Below, one piece after another: positions 48,137 through 57,628 of a stretch of 64,000 nt of DNA. Numbering within the stretch: position 1 is the stretch's first letter; each line of letters begins with the position of its first letter. The position numbers were made by a program, and so were the translations under genes. The stretch comes from Mycolicibacter acidiphilus (lineage in GTDB: Bacteria > Actinomycetota > Actinomycetes > Mycobacteriales > Mycobacteriaceae): NCBI RefSeq assembly GCF_018455725.1, contig NZ_JAHCLR010000034.1, positions 1 through 64,000 of the forward strand. The letters run 5' to 3'. The notes beneath the pieces are model-generated. The model saw only the letters and a list, made by a program, of their open reading frames with translations. It had not been told where the DNA came from and did not search any database.

Positions 48137-48835
48137 CTAGGCGGAGTCCCCGACGGAGGCGAGCACCCGCGGGAACAGCACGTTGTTCTCTTTGTGCACG
48201 TGGATGTGGATGTCGTTCTCCAGCTCTTCCAGCCCGGAGAGCATCGCGGTGTAGCTGGCGCAGGCGTCCGGCGGGATCACGTAGCCGTTGGTCAGCTGGC
48301 GCAGTTCGGCGAGCAGGTGCCCGGACCGGTCGTGCTCCTCCTGGTTCTCCGACAGCTCGGCGACGACCTCATCGGACAGGCCCCGCTCCGGGCGCCCGGC
48401 GTGCAGGCTGATCTCCGGGAACAGCATGGTCTCCTCGGTGCGCAGGTGCGGCTCCATGCCGGCACGCAGCTTGTGGAAGAGCTCCTGGACCTGGGCCAGC
48501 TCGCTGTGGCGGGGGCCGTGCACCCGGGCGACCTTGTCCACCAGCTCCGCCAGCCGGGGGAACTCCTCCCACAGGTACTGGTGGTGGGTGCTGATGATGT
48601 GCGCGATCAGTGACGGGTCGTCGAGCTCGGCCCAGTCGGCCCGCTGGGTGGGCTCGGTGGTGTTCAGCGCGGTCAGCACGGCCTCCGTGTCGACGCCGTC
48701 GGCCTCGCAGGCCGCGCTGAGCGGACGCTGCCCGTGGCAGCAGAAGTCGATCCCGAACTTGCTGAAGACCCGGGTGGTCGACGGGTTGGCGGTGACGATG
48801 TCGCCGAGGATCATGTCGGAGGTGAAGCTGGCCAC
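48137..48835 (-). CDS. ric: Iron-sulphur cluster repair di-iron protein (RIC/ScdA/YtfE)
   Basis: A 232-residue RIC-type protein that repairs Fe-S clusters damaged by nitric oxide or peroxide. The N-terminal ScdA domain has GIDFCCHGQRPL with the conserved Cys pair at 32-33. The hemerythrin-like domain supplies di-iron ligands in IISTHHQYLWEEFP, EPHLRTEETMLFPE, NQEEHDRSGHLL and DIHIHVHKENNVLFPR. The upstream 112 bases are A+T-richer and should hold its promoter, which could be nitrosative-stress controlled, but no regulator site is recognised. Confidence 0.93.
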   Translation of the reverse strand: MASFTSDMILGDIVTANPSTTRVFSKFGIDFCCHGQRPLSAACEADGVDTEAVLTALNTTEPTQRADWAELDDPSLIAHIISTHHQYLWEEFPRLAELVDKVARVHGPRHSELAQVQELFHKLRAGMEPHLRTEETMLFPEISLHAGRPERGLSDEVVAELSENQEEHDRSGHLLAELRQLTNGYVIPPDACASYTAMLSGLEELENDIHIHVHKENNVLFPRVLASVGDSA

Positions 48836-48947
48836 GCGAACTCCTTAGTTCTGTTGAGGGTCTGTCAGCGCTGGGTCGGGTCCAACGATGCTTATATCAA
48901 TGAGCAAAGTCCACTATATGTGACGAGTTCCTCGGGGCGGCGGCCGG

Positions 48948-49331
48948 TCAGCGGGCGGCATCGGTCAGTTCCAGCCCGACATTGGTCGTCATCCCGCCCC
49001 GCAGCTTGCTGAAGAAGTTGAACACCCGGCCGATCAGCCCGTAGCGGCGGGCGATCGCGTCGTAGACGTCGGCGTTGTGGCTCTTGTCCAGCACCGCCGC
49101 GGTCGCCTCGATCGCCGCCCCCTTCGCGCGTCCGCGCACGTCACACGCGGCCAGCGTGACCCGCGGCGTGTTGCGGATCCGCTTGACCTTCCAGGAGTTC
49201 TCCTGGGTGATCACCAGCAGGCGGTCACCGTCGGCCGCGGCCCACACCGCCGTCGGCTTGGGGCGGCCGTCCTTGGTGAACGTGGTCAGCAGCAGGTAAT
49301 CAGAGCGGGCGAGTTCGGCGAACGTGGGCAC
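48948..49331 (-). CDS. PPOX-class F420-dependent oxidoreductase-like protein
   Basis: A 127-residue split-barrel protein of the pyridoxamine-oxidase-like superfamily. Strands LLLTTFTKDGRPKPTAVWAA and LLVITQENSWKVKRIRNTPRVTLAACD carry the Lys/Arg-rich phosphate- or F420-binding pattern of mycobacterial FDOR-B enzymes. The C-terminal helix region has YDAIARRYGL. It probably reduces a small substrate with F420H2; the substrate is not known. It lies 112 bases from ric on the same strand. Confidence 0.83.
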   Translation of the reverse strand: MPTFAELARSDYLLLTTFTKDGRPKPTAVWAAADGDRLLVITQENSWKVKRIRNTPRVTLAACDVRGRAKGAAIEATAAVLDKSHNADVYDAIARRYGLIGRVFNFFSKLRGGMTTNVGLELTDAAR

Positions 49332-49367
49332 GGCCGTGAATCTACTCGCAGGCCGGCGCGAACCGGG

Positions 49368-50117
49368 TCACGCCGCGGGTTGCGGCGGGGTGGGCTGCCG
49401 GGGCGGGCGCGGGCCGCGGATGAACCAGTCCACCCGCGCCTGCCAGGAGCGTCCGGAGCCGTAGGCGAAGCACATCACCCCCAGGCACATGCAGCACCAG
49501 ACCGGCAGGCTGACGTCCACGCCCACCCACGCCGTCGCCACCTGGACGGCACACGCGGCCATCCCGAGTCCGGCGCCGGCCAGGTAGATGTTGGCGGTCG
49601 CCCGGGACCGCGGATCCGACCGCAGTGCCAGCAGCACGCGACGCGCGTAGCCGAGCAGATAGGTCAGCAGCACGCCCAGCACCAGCCAGTAGACCCCGAA
49701 CCAGATCGATCGGACGGGAGCCGCGAACAGATCGGTGTGCGGCTCCTCGTCGGCGAGGAGGAATGCCGCCACCAGCAGCGGGATGCCCAGGTTCAGGGGT
49801 GCGACCACACTGCGGGTGAACATCGCCGTCAGCAACTCCGGGTCGGCGAGACGGGTCAGGCAGTGGTAGACGATCGCGGCGGCCGCGACGATCAGGCAGA
49901 GGTGGCCCAGCAGATGCTCGACGTTCCAGCGCCCCAGGACACCGTGCAGGGTGGGCCCCGCGACCGTCGAAACCCACGGGGACACGCACAGCACCGCGCA
50001 ACCCTGCAGCATGATGCTGCCGGTGAGACCGGCCTCCCACCATGACCGCCAGGTGTCGCGGCGGATCCAGAGGCTGCCCAGCACGGCGAGCAGTGTGGTG
50101 GCGACGAGGACCTGCAT
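49368..50117 (-). CDS. Multi-pass membrane protein paired with an HTH gene
   Basis: A 249-residue integral membrane protein with about six or seven hydrophobic segments. I do not recognise a named family. Membrane-embedded His and Cys occur (WNVEHLLGHLCLIVAAAAIVYHCL, about 66-88; VWCCMCLGVMCFAYGSG near the C terminus), and a charged loop reads LADEEPHTDLF. The tail is Pro-rich and cytoplasmic. It starts 5 bases after the HTH gene and is almost certainly co-expressed with it. The pairing suggests a membrane sensor and a regulator, which is inference. Confidence 0.7.
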   Translation of the reverse strand: MQVLVATTLLAVLGSLWIRRDTWRSWWEAGLTGSIMLQGCAVLCVSPWVSTVAGPTLHGVLGRWNVEHLLGHLCLIVAAAAIVYHCLTRLADPELLTAMFTRSVVAPLNLGIPLLVAAFLLADEEPHTDLFAAPVRSIWFGVYWLVLGVLLTYLLGYARRVLLALRSDPRSRATANIYLAGAGLGMAACAVQVATAWVGVDVSLPVWCCMCLGVMCFAYGSGRSWQARVDWFIRGPRPPRQPTPPQPAA

Positions 50118-50122
50118 AGCGG

Positions 50123-50440
50123 TTATAAAGGGGGTCTGCCGGCGGCGGGATGCAGGTCGGCGATCTTCGGCTGCTCGGGGGCCGAGTCCAGCGTCTCCAC
50201 GTAGGCGGTCACCGCCTCGGGGGTGATCAGCCCGTACCGGACCTGCAGGTCGATCGGGTTCAGGCCGAAGTGCTTGGCGACCCTGATCAGGTTGTCGGCG
50301 GTGATCAGCCGGCCCTCATGCGCGGCTTTGTAGTAGGCCGATTTCCGATACCCGAAGGCCTCATACACCTCGGTGGCGGGCAGCGGCCGCCCCACCAAGT
50401 AGGGCAGTACCACCGACGGGTCTTTGTCACGATCGTCCAT
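50123..50440 (-). CDS. Small HTH protein upstream of the membrane protein
   Basis: A 105-residue protein with an HTH-like core: VYEAFGYRKSAYYKAAHEGRL and then NLIRVAKHFGLNPIDLQVRYGL (about 25-70). This is like mycobacterial and phage-type DNA-binding proteins that recognise start-of-operon sites. The ATG at 50440 (MDDRDKDP) was chosen; the longer frame to 50551 adds a basic leader not expected for the family. It ends 5 bases before the membrane protein gene. I cannot assign a target. Confidence 0.68.
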   Translation of the reverse strand: MDDRDKDPSVVLPYLVGRPLPATEVYEAFGYRKSAYYKAAHEGRLITADNLIRVAKHFGLNPIDLQVRYGLITPEAVTAYVETLDSAPEQPKIADLHPAAGRPPL

Positions 50441-50640
50441 GTATATAGACGCTAGTCCTGACAGGCGGCCATAATCCAGCGTTCCATGCCGAAATTTGCC
50501 TTTTCGGTACGACGATGCGAAAAACCGCAATCGTGCCGTGTGTCCGACCACGTCTCCCCCAGGCTGTCTGAACGCTTCGAGTTGCGCGTCTGGACAGCAT
50601 CACCGACCGAGACCGGGCCGGACTAGGGTATCGCCCTACC

Positions 50641-53385
50641 CTAATTTCGCACCGAAATCCCGAACACCTGGGCGTCGGGGTGCCCGGAGAGCAGTCGGGC
50701 GAGCTGGTCGCGGCTGCGGACGTCGAGCTTCCCGAAGATGCGGTACAGGTGACCGTCCACGGTCCGCACCGAGACGCTGATCCGGTCGGCGATCTCCCGG
50801 TTGGACAGGCCGGCGGCGGCCAGCGCCGCGATCTCCCGCTCCCGGGCGGTGATCGGCAGCGGTCGGGCGGTTGCGACCGTGGCAGGTGAGGCCAACCCGG
50901 TCTGCTGCGCCCAGCGGCGTGCCCGGCCCGCCGACTCCAGTTCCCGCTCACGGTCGCCGCTGCGGGCGTACTCGGCCGCCGCCTGCGCCGCGGCGTCTGC
51001 GGCCATCGCCATCACCCCGATTTCGGCGAACCGGTCGGCGGCTCCGTCGAGACGGCCACCGTCCCGGCTGGCCACGCCGCGCGCGTGCAACGCCATGACG
51101 TCCGACAGCGGCGTCCACAGCATCCGCGCCAGTTCGCCGGCCCGGGCCGCCTGTGAGCGGTCGCCGTAGCGGACGGCGGTGTGCACCGCACGCGACTCGA
51201 CCGCGTACATCCCGGCCCGCCGGGCGAGTTGCGCCGCCCGTTCAGCGTGTTGCAGGGCGGCCGTCGTCCGCCCCTCGGCCGCCGCCACCCGGGCGCGGGC
51301 GATCTCGAGTTCCGGGGCGAAGGCCGCCGTCTGCGGTCCGTGCACCCGCTCCGCGCAGCGCACGGCAGCGGCGCCGGCTGCGGTGTCACCCCGCCCGGCC
51401 TCCGCCTGCGCGCACCACGACGCTGCCAGCACCAGTCCTGCCGGCTGGAATCCGACCGACAGTTTCGCCATCGATTCCTGCAACGCCGCGCACGCCGCCC
51501 CCAGGGTGCCCCGCAGCAACAGCACATAGCCGCGGACCGCGGCGACGATGCCTTCGGCTTCGGGGATGCCGGCGCTCACGGCCGCGTACCGCTCCACCAC
51601 GTCCTCGGCGTCGGCCAGATCCCCCGCGGACGCCCGTGCCATCGCCTCCGCCAGCCCGATGATCAGGAGCTGCGGTCCGCTGCCGCCGCGGGCCGCCGCA
51701 TCCAGTCCCGTCCGGGCCACCCGCGCCACGTCCTCGAAGGACCCGGCGAACGCCGCTGCCCAGGCCGCCGGGGCCGCCGCCCACACCGTCGCCAGCGGAT
51801 GCGGGTCGGCTGCGCACAGGGCCAGGCCGGCCTCTGCCGCAGTGCCCGCATCGCCCGCGAAGAAGTCGAACGATACCTCGGTCGCGGTGACCAGACTCAG
51901 CGCCGACGGGGCATCGATGCGGCCACGGACGTCGGCCAGTATCCGGCGTGCCTCATCCACCCGGCCGCAGCTCTCGAACAGGATCGACGCCCGCAGGCAG
52001 GCCCAGCGCACGGTCAGCAGCGGATCGCTGCCGTCGGGGTCGAACTCGCTGAGGACGGCTTCGGCTGCGTCGCTGCGGCCCGCCCAGCGCAGCGCGTCGG
52101 CCAGGATCATCGCCGCACGCAGGCCGCCGCCGTGGTCCAGGGCGAACCGGGCGAGGTCCTCGCCGGCGGCGATGTGCGCCGCCGTCATCGCACCCTCGGC
52201 GGCGTCGATGATCAGGTCGAGGTCGAGCGGCAGGTCGCTGTGCATCAGGAACCGGGCGGTCCGGATCCGAGTGCGCACGTCCGGTGCGCCGCCGCCGCGG
52301 TCACCTCGCCGATCGTCCCGTCGATGGGCTTCAGCCAGATCGCCGTTGATCCGCCGGGTGCGCACCACCCCGGCCAGCTCGATTGCCACCTCACCGATGA
52401 CCGGATGATTCAGCCCCACCACCGTCTCGGAGCCGTCGGCGACCAGATGGATCATGCCGAGCCGTTCCAGCCGCTCGACCGCGTCGACGGCGCAGAGCCC
52501 CCGGAGAATCCGCCAGTCGAGCAGTTCCGCGACCGCCACGATCTCGATCACATCGCGTTCCTCATCGGACAGCGACCGCACCCGGACCTCCAGCAGGTCG
52601 TGGAGTTCACGGTCGGGGTGCAGCGCACCCTGCAGCCGCCACCCGGATTCGGTCTGCACCAGCACACCGTTCTCCCGGCCCGGACTGAGCAGTCCGCGCA
52701 GTAGCAGCGGATTGCCGCCGGTGCGGCGCTGCAGCTGGTCGACCAGGCTCGGTTCGACGGCGCCGGCCAGCACCGCGCGGGCGAGTTGAGCGGTCTGCTC
52801 CGGGGTGAACGGGCCGACCGGCACACTCTCCAGCCAGCGCTCCTTGAGCAGCGCGGTGATCGAGTCGGGCACCGGCTCACCGGATTGGACGACGACGATC
52901 AGCCGGGCGGTGCGCTCCGCCGCGATCTGGTAGACCAGGGTCGCCGAGAGCGGGTCCAGCAGCTGGGCGTCGTCGATGACGACGACGAGGTCGCGCTCCC
53001 GCTCCAGGTTCTGGTGGGCCGCGGCCAGCATCGCCGCCGGCGCATGTCCGGCGTCGACGCCGACGACCCGGGAGAACGCGCCGAGCGGCACGTCACGACC
53101 GGTTTGGGTGCCGAGCGCGAAACGAACCGCGCAGCCCCGGGTTTCAGCGGCCGCCGCCAGCGCACGGGCCAGTGTCGACTTGCCCACCCCGCTCTGGCCC
53201 AGCATCGCGACGCCCCGCAGGGCGGAAGCGTCGGTAACTGCCGCAAGCGCGTCCGACGCGCGTCCGAGCTCACTGTCGCGAGCTACGAACGGCCAGTACG
53301 ATCCACGGTTTCCGGACACCGGCAGGCACACCTCCGCGCTGCATTCACGCAGATGAAATTCTAGTCTTCCTGGCAGAAAGTTCAA
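50641..53385 (-). CDS. Large AAA ATPase/LuxR-type (LAL-like) transcriptional regulator
   Basis: A 914-residue regulator. The N-terminal AAA/NACHT-like ATPase has Walker A LGQSGVGKST (about 63-72) and Walker B LVVVIDDAQLLD. A long helical, TPR-like middle (about 380-830) is Ala/Arg-rich. The C-terminal LuxR HTH (about 845-905) reads ITAREREIAALAAAGLSNREIADRISVSVRTVDGHL and on to VRSRDQLARLL. Regulators of this design respond to ligands through the central repeats. ATG 53385 was taken; a start nearer FVARDSEL is possible. It stands alone, next to an SDR gene. Confidence 0.9.
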   Translation of the reverse strand: MNFLPGRLEFHLRECSAEVCLPVSGNRGSYWPFVARDSELGRASDALAAVTDASALRGVAMLGQSGVGKSTLARALAAAAETRGCAVRFALGTQTGRDVPLGAFSRVVGVDAGHAPAAMLAAAHQNLERERDLVVVIDDAQLLDPLSATLVYQIAAERTARLIVVVQSGEPVPDSITALLKERWLESVPVGPFTPEQTAQLARAVLAGAVEPSLVDQLQRRTGGNPLLLRGLLSPGRENGVLVQTESGWRLQGALHPDRELHDLLEVRVRSLSDEERDVIEIVAVAELLDWRILRGLCAVDAVERLERLGMIHLVADGSETVVGLNHPVIGEVAIELAGVVRTRRINGDLAEAHRRDDRRGDRGGGAPDVRTRIRTARFLMHSDLPLDLDLIIDAAEGAMTAAHIAAGEDLARFALDHGGGLRAAMILADALRWAGRSDAAEAVLSEFDPDGSDPLLTVRWACLRASILFESCGRVDEARRILADVRGRIDAPSALSLVTATEVSFDFFAGDAGTAAEAGLALCAADPHPLATVWAAAPAAWAAAFAGSFEDVARVARTGLDAAARGGSGPQLLIIGLAEAMARASAGDLADAEDVVERYAAVSAGIPEAEGIVAAVRGYVLLLRGTLGAACAALQESMAKLSVGFQPAGLVLAASWCAQAEAGRGDTAAGAAAVRCAERVHGPQTAAFAPELEIARARVAAAEGRTTAALQHAERAAQLARRAGMYAVESRAVHTAVRYGDRSQAARAGELARMLWTPLSDVMALHARGVASRDGGRLDGAADRFAEIGVMAMAADAAAQAAAEYARSGDRERELESAGRARRWAQQTGLASPATVATARPLPITAREREIAALAAAGLSNREIADRISVSVRTVDGHLYRIFGKLDVRSRDQLARLLSGHPDAQVFGISVRN

Positions 53386-53416
53386 TTTCCCCTGTCAACA
53401 ATTCACCGATCATGCA

Positions 53417-54166
53417 TCACCTCGGCATCCGACGCCAGATGGCCTGCGGCAGCAACCGGAATGCGACGATCAACGGCCGCAGCGACCACGGCACCCACAC
53501 CGCTCGTCGCCCGGCGGCCAGGGCGCGCGCCGTGGCGTCGGCGACCTGCTGCGGAGTGCTCGCCAGCGGCGCAGGCGTCATGCCGGTCGTCATCCGGCCG
53601 ACGACGAAACCCGGCCGCACGATCAGCAGACGCACCCCGCTGCCGTGCAGTGCGTCGGACAGGCCGCTGGCGAAGCCATCGAGGCCGGCTTTCGCCGAAC
53701 CGTAGACGTAGTTGGCCCGCCGCACCCGGGACCCGGCCACCGACGAGAACACCACCAGCGCACCGCGACCGGCGCTGCGCATCGCCGCCGCCAGGTGCGT
53801 GAGCAGGCTGACCTGGGCGACGTAATCGGTGTGCACCACCGCCACCGCGTGTGCGGCATCCGTTTCGGCGCGGGCCTGATCGCCGAGGATCCCGAACGCC
53901 AGTACCGCGGTGCCGATCGGGCCGTGTTCGGCAATCAGCGCCGCGATCAGCGGACCGTGGCTCGTCACGTCGTCGGCGTCGAACTCCACCGTGTGCACCG
54001 CCGTCGCCCCGGCAGCGCGCACGCGGGCGATCTGTTCGTCGAGCGGGGTGCCGGCCCGGGCGGCCAGCACCACCGTCGTCCCGGGCGCCAACCGGCACGC
54101 CAGTTCCCCGCCGATCTCACTGCGACCGCCGAAAATCACCACCGGACCGCCAGCCGTGTCGTTCAC
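53417..54166 (-). CDS. Short-chain dehydrogenase (Rv2073c type)
   Basis: A 249-residue SDR. The nucleotide motif VVIFGGRSEIGGELA is at about residues 9-23, and VVFSSVAG followed by YVYGSAKAG gives the catalytic Ser and the Tyr-x-x-x-Lys. The absence of the usual TGxxxGIG pattern recalls the DprE2-like group. The position next to the Rv2074-like gene matches Rv2073c. It would use NAD(P)H on an alcohol or sugar; substrate unknown. It is divergent from the F420-type gene with 35 bases between. Confidence 0.88.
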   Translation of the reverse strand: MNDTAGGPVVIFGGRSEIGGELACRLAPGTTVVLAARAGTPLDEQIARVRAAGATAVHTVEFDADDVTSHGPLIAALIAEHGPIGTAVLAFGILGDQARAETDAAHAVAVVHTDYVAQVSLLTHLAAAMRSAGRGALVVFSSVAGSRVRRANYVYGSAKAGLDGFASGLSDALHGSGVRLLIVRPGFVVGRMTTGMTPAPLASTPQQVADATARALAAGRRAVWVPWSLRPLIVAFRLLPQAIWRRMPR

Positions 54167-54201
54167 GGCTGTGATTATCGCCTGCGCTAGCGTGGGCGGT
54201 G

Positions 54202-54624
54202 ATGGCGAACGCGACCACCCGGCTGACCAGCGACGCGCTGGCGTTCCTGACCGAACGCCACCTGGCGATGCTGACCACGTTGCGCGCCGACAACTCCCCG
54301 CACGTCGTCGCGGTGGGCTTCACCTTCGATCCGATGACCCACATCGCCCGGGTGATCACCACCGGCGGTTCACAGAAGGCCGTCAACGCCGAACGCGGCG
54401 GGGTGGCGGTGCTCAGTCAGGTCGACGGGGCGCGCTGGCTCTCACTGGAGGGCCGGGCGACGGTCAGCAGGGAGTCGGCCGCGGTCCGCGACGCGGAACT
54501 GCGCTACGCCCAGCGGTACAAGACACCGCGCGCCAACCCCGAACGGGTGGTCATCGAGGTGGAGATCGAACGGGTGATCGGCTCGTCGGACCTCGTGACC
54601 GTCCCGCGCCCGGATCAGCGCTGA
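54202..54624 (+). CDS. F420-dependent biliverdin reductase-type protein (Rv2074 type)
   Basis: A 140-residue split-barrel protein. The N-terminal helix [20 protein letters not shown] and strand [11 protein letters not shown] lead to [18 protein letters not shown], the F420/FMN phosphate-binding segment, and [14 protein letters not shown]. tuberculosis Rv2074 reduces biliverdin with F420H2, and this gene keeps the same neighbour (Rv2073c-like) and length. Start at ATG 54202, directly after a GTG. It converges on pepE with a 10-base overlap. Confidence 0.88.
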   Translation: MANATTRLTSDALAFLTERHLAMLTTLRADNSPHVVAVGFTFDPMTHIARVITTGGSQKAVNAERGGVAVLSQVDGARWLSLEGRATVSRESAAVRDAELRYAQRYKTPRANPERVVIEVEIERVIGSSDLVTVPRPDQR

Positions 54625-55745
54625 TCCACCGGAACCACCACCAGTTCATGCGGTTGGTTGTTCAATGACTCCACGCCGTCGTCGGTGACGATCACGATGT
54701 CCTCGATGCGGGCACCCCACTGACCGGGGAAGTAGACGCCGGGTTCGACGGAGAACGCCATGCCGGCGGCGAGCGGAATGTCGTTGCCCGCAACGATGTA
54801 GGGCTCCTCGTGCACCGACAGCCCGATGCCGTGCCCGGTGCGGTGCACGAAGAAGTCGGCGAGGTCCGCTCCGGCCAGCACGTCGCGGGCGGCCGCGTCG
54901 ACCTGCTCGGCGGTCACCCCGGGACGGACCGCTTCGACCGCCGCCCGCTGCGCCTGCTGCAGCAATGAATACCGTTGCCGCACTTCATCATTCGGTTGCC
55001 CGAGACAGTAGGTGCGAGTGCAGTCCGAGTTGTATCCGGGTTCCCAGGCGCCGCCGATGTCGACGACGACGACGTCGCCGGCTCGCAGTTCCCGATCGGA
55101 ACATTCGTGGTGCGGATCGGCGCCGTGCGGGCCGGAGCCGACGATGATGAACGCCACCTCCGAATGCCCCTCGGCGATGATCGCTGCGGCGATGTCAGCG
55201 GCGACGTCGGCTTCCGTGCGCCCCGGCACCAGGAACTCCGGCACCCGGGCGTGCACCCGGTCGATCGCCGCCCCCGCCTTGCGCAGCGCATCGATCTCGC
55301 TGGGGTCCTTGATCATTCGCAGTTCGCGCAGCACCGCGGTAGCCAGAACCGGTGTCACGCCGAGCCGGTCGGCCAGCGGCAGCAGATGCAGGGCCGGCAT
55401 GGCGTCGGTGACCGCGGTCGCCGCCGGCGCTCCGCCGAGCGCCTCCACCACCAACTGGTAGGGGTCATCGCCGTCGACCCAGTCCAGCACCGCCAGGCCC
55501 AGATCGCCCACCGCCGACTCGCCGAGCGCCGCCAACTCCAGTCGCGGCACCACCATCGTGGGCCGGCCCGAAGCCGGCAGCACCAGGGCGGTGAGCCGTT
55601 CGAAGGTCTGCGCTCGCGAACCGGTCAGATAGCGCAGGTCATAGCCGGGGGTGATGACCAGGCCGGCGAGCCCGGCGGCGGCGGTGGCATCGGCGGCGGC
55701 GGCCAGGCGGCGGGCGTAGACGGCACTGTCGAATCGGGAAGTCAT
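54615..55745 (-). CDS. pepE: M24-family dipeptidase (PepE/PepQ type)
   Basis: A 376-residue Xaa-Pro-type peptidase. The N-terminal creatinase-like domain is followed by the pita-bread metal site: [19 protein letters not shown] supplies two Asp ligands, [19 protein letters not shown] the His, and then [23 protein letters not shown] the two Glu. It cleaves Xaa-Pro dipeptides in the cytoplasm. It corresponds to PepE (Rv2089c). It is divergent from the nuclease gene with 57 bases between. Confidence 0.93.
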   Translation of the reverse strand: MTSRFDSAVYARRLAAAADATAAAGLAGLVITPGYDLRYLTGSRAQTFERLTALVLPASGRPTMVVPRLELAALGESAVGDLGLAVLDWVDGDDPYQLVVEALGGAPAATAVTDAMPALHLLPLADRLGVTPVLATAVLRELRMIKDPSEIDALRKAGAAIDRVHARVPEFLVPGRTEADVAADIAAAIIAEGHSEVAFIIVGSGPHGADPHHECSDRELRAGDVVVVDIGGAWEPGYNSDCTRTYCLGQPNDEVRQRYSLLQQAQRAAVEAVRPGVTAEQVDAAARDVLAGADLADFFVHRTGHGIGLSVHEEPYIVAGNDIPLAAGMAFSVEPGVYFPGQWGARIEDIVIVTDDGVESLNNQPHELVVVPVDQR

Positions 55746-55802
55746 GGGAGTCAGGCTAACCGGCGACCGTCACGGACGTCCGGAGCCAATAGGGTGGCAG
55801 TC

Positions 55803-56768
55803 ATGTCCGCTCCGGTTCTGCTGCTCGACGGCGCCAGCATGTGGTTCCGCTCCTTCTACGGCGTGCCGGCGTCGATCACCGGGCCGGACGGCCGGCCGGT
55901 GAACGCGGTGCGCGGGTTCCTCGACACCGTCGCGACGGTGATCACCCGGTTTGAGCCCGGCCGGTTGGCGGTCTGCCTGGACCTGGACTGGCGGCCGCAG
56001 TGGCGAGTGGACCTGATCCCGTCGTACAAGGCGCAGCGGGTGGCGGCAGCGGAGCCCGACGGCTCCCCCGACGTCGAGGACGTGCCCGACGACCTGACGC
56101 CGCAGGTCGAGGTCATCCTCGACATTCTGGACGCGGCCGGGATCGCGACGGCCGGTGCACCCGGCTATGAGGCCGACGACGTGCTGGGCACCCTGGCCGC
56201 CGCCGAACGCAGCAACCCGGTGATCGTGCTCAGCGGCGACCGCGACCTGCTGCAGGTCGTGACCGACGGCCCCGTTCCGGTGTCGGTGTTCTACCTGGGT
56301 GCGGGCCTGGCCAAGGCGACACTGTTCGGTCCGGCCGAGGTGGCGCAGAAGTACGGGCTGCCGGTACAGCGGGCCGGCGCCGCCTACGCGGAGATGGCCG
56401 TGCTGCGCGGCGACCCGTCCGACGGCCTGCCCGGTGTGCCCGGGATCGGTGAGAAGACCGCGTCCGCGCTGCTGCTGCAGTACGGTTCGCTGCCGCAGGT
56501 GCTGGCCGCGGCCGACGACCCGGGGTCGGCGATGGCGAAGGGGGTGCGGGCCAAACTGCACGCCGCCGCCGACTACATCGCGGCGGCCGAGCCGGTGGTG
56601 CGGGTGGTCACCGCTGCCCCGGTGACGCTGTCGAAACCCACGGACCGGCTGTATCCCGCTGCGGCGCAACCGGATCGACTGGTCGACCTGGCCGCTCGCA
56701 GCGGTGTCGAGTCGTCGGTGGCGCGGTTGACGACGGCGCTGGACTACTTGGGGCGGCCGACCTCGTAG
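55803..56768 (+). CDS. 5'-3' exonuclease domain protein (Rv2090 type)
   Basis: A 321-residue FEN/5'-3' exonuclease without a polymerase domain. The acidic metal-binding residues lie in [33 protein letters not shown] and [11 protein letters not shown]. The helix-hairpin-helix reads [18 protein letters not shown]. It acts on flaps or RNA-DNA primers in DNA repair or replication. ATG 55803 is the family start; the long upstream frame is the shadow of pepE. Its last 25 bases overlap the convergent DUF4333 gene. Confidence 0.92.
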   Translation: MSAPVLLLDGASMWFRSFYGVPASITGPDGRPVNAVRGFLDTVATVITRFEPGRLAVCLDLDWRPQWRVDLIPSYKAQRVAAAEPDGSPDVEDVPDDLTPQVEVILDILDAAGIATAGAPGYEADDVLGTLAAAERSNPVIVLSGDRDLLQVVTDGPVPVSVFYLGAGLAKATLFGPAEVAQKYGLPVQRAGAAYAEMAVLRGDPSDGLPGVPGIGEKTASALLLQYGSLPQVLAAADDPGSAMAKGVRAKLHAAADYIAAAEPVVRVVTAAPVTLSKPTDRLYPAAAQPDRLVDLAARSGVESSVARLTTALDYLGRPTS

Positions 56769-57541
56769 GTGCCGGAGTTGTCCTGGAACGTCACGGTCAC
56801 CTGACGCTTGGTGCCGTCGACGCTGACCTCGCAGTTGAACGAGTCACCCTGTTTGACGACCGGGCTCTGGCCGTTGTTGCACTTGACGTCCTTGACGTTC
56901 TTGGCACCGTAGCCGTTGGTCTGGTCGGACAGGATCTGTTGCACGCCCTGCTGCGCCTTGTCGACGTCGAGCTTGGTGGTGACGAAGAACCCCGGCTTCC
57001 AGAATCCGGTCACCAGCAGCGCGAGGACCAGGATTCCCAGGCTGGCGGCGATCGAGCCGATCAGCACCGGCGAACGCTTCGTCTCGGTGGCCGGCTGCCC
57101 CGGCTGACCGTACTGACCGGGCTGGCCGTACTGGCCCGGCTGACCGTACTGACCAGGCTGGCCGTACTGGCCCGGCTGACCATACTGACCAGGCTGACCG
57201 TACTGCGTCGGCTGACCGTACTGGCCCAGCTGGCCGTACTGCGTCGGCTGCCCGGCCTGACCGTACTGCGTCGGCTGGCCGGTCTGACCGTACTGCGTCG
57301 GCTGGCCAGGCTGGCCGTACTGCTCGGGCTGCGGGTACCCGACGGTTCCCGCCGGGTACTGCTGCGGCGCCGCCGGGTACGACGTTGGCTGCTGGTACTG
57401 CGGGTACTGCGACGGCGTGTAGGCCGGCGGCTGCCACTGCTGGTCGGCCGCCTGCTCGGCCGCCGGCTCCGCCCCCTGCTGCCCCTCCGGCTGGCTCGGC
57501 TGCCACGGCTGCGACGGGTCGTTTCCCTGCGGTCCGCTCAT
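56744..57541 (-). CDS. Membrane protein with Gln/Gly/Tyr/Pro repeat domain and DUF4333 (Rv2091c type)
   Basis: A 265-residue protein. Residues 1-155 are cytoplasmic and Gln/Pro/Gly/Tyr-rich with tandem GQYGQP units. A single transmembrane helix ([21 protein letters not shown], about 158-178) follows, then an extracytoplasmic DUF4333 domain ([31 protein letters not shown]) with a cysteine pair. It sits between the nuclease and helY as in other mycobacteria. The repeat part may bind partners or form condensates, which is inference. Confidence 0.9.
   Translation of the reverse strand: MSGPQGNDPSQPWQPSQPEGQQGAEPAAEQAADQQWQPPAYTPSQYPQYQQPTSYPAAPQQYPAGTVGYPQPEQYGQPGQPTQYGQTGQPTQYGQAGQPTQYGQLGQYGQPTQYGQPGQYGQPGQYGQPGQYGQPGQYGQPGQYGQPGQPATETKRSPVLIGSIAASLGILVLALLVTGFWKPGFFVTTKLDVDKAQQGVQQILSDQTNGYGAKNVKDVKCNNGQSPVVKQGDSFNCEVSVDGTKRQVTVTFQDNSGTYEVGRPK
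57092..57335. repeat. Imperfect 18-bp tandem repeats coding for GQYGQP units
   Basis: Inside the DUF4333 gene a run of about twelve imperfect units, basic unit CTGGCCGTACTGGCCCGG or close variants, encodes the Gln-Tyr-Gly-Gln-Pro-Gly repeats. Units with a GCGTCGG insertion encode the Pro-Thr variant. In-frame expansion or loss is likely between strains. Confidence 0.85.
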
Positions 57542-57628
57542 CGTTGTCCCTCAAGTCCTCTCGCGTAGTCGACGTTGACGATCGTCGACTGTCCACCACC
57601 GGTAACCCACCGTAGCGCCCGGATCAGC

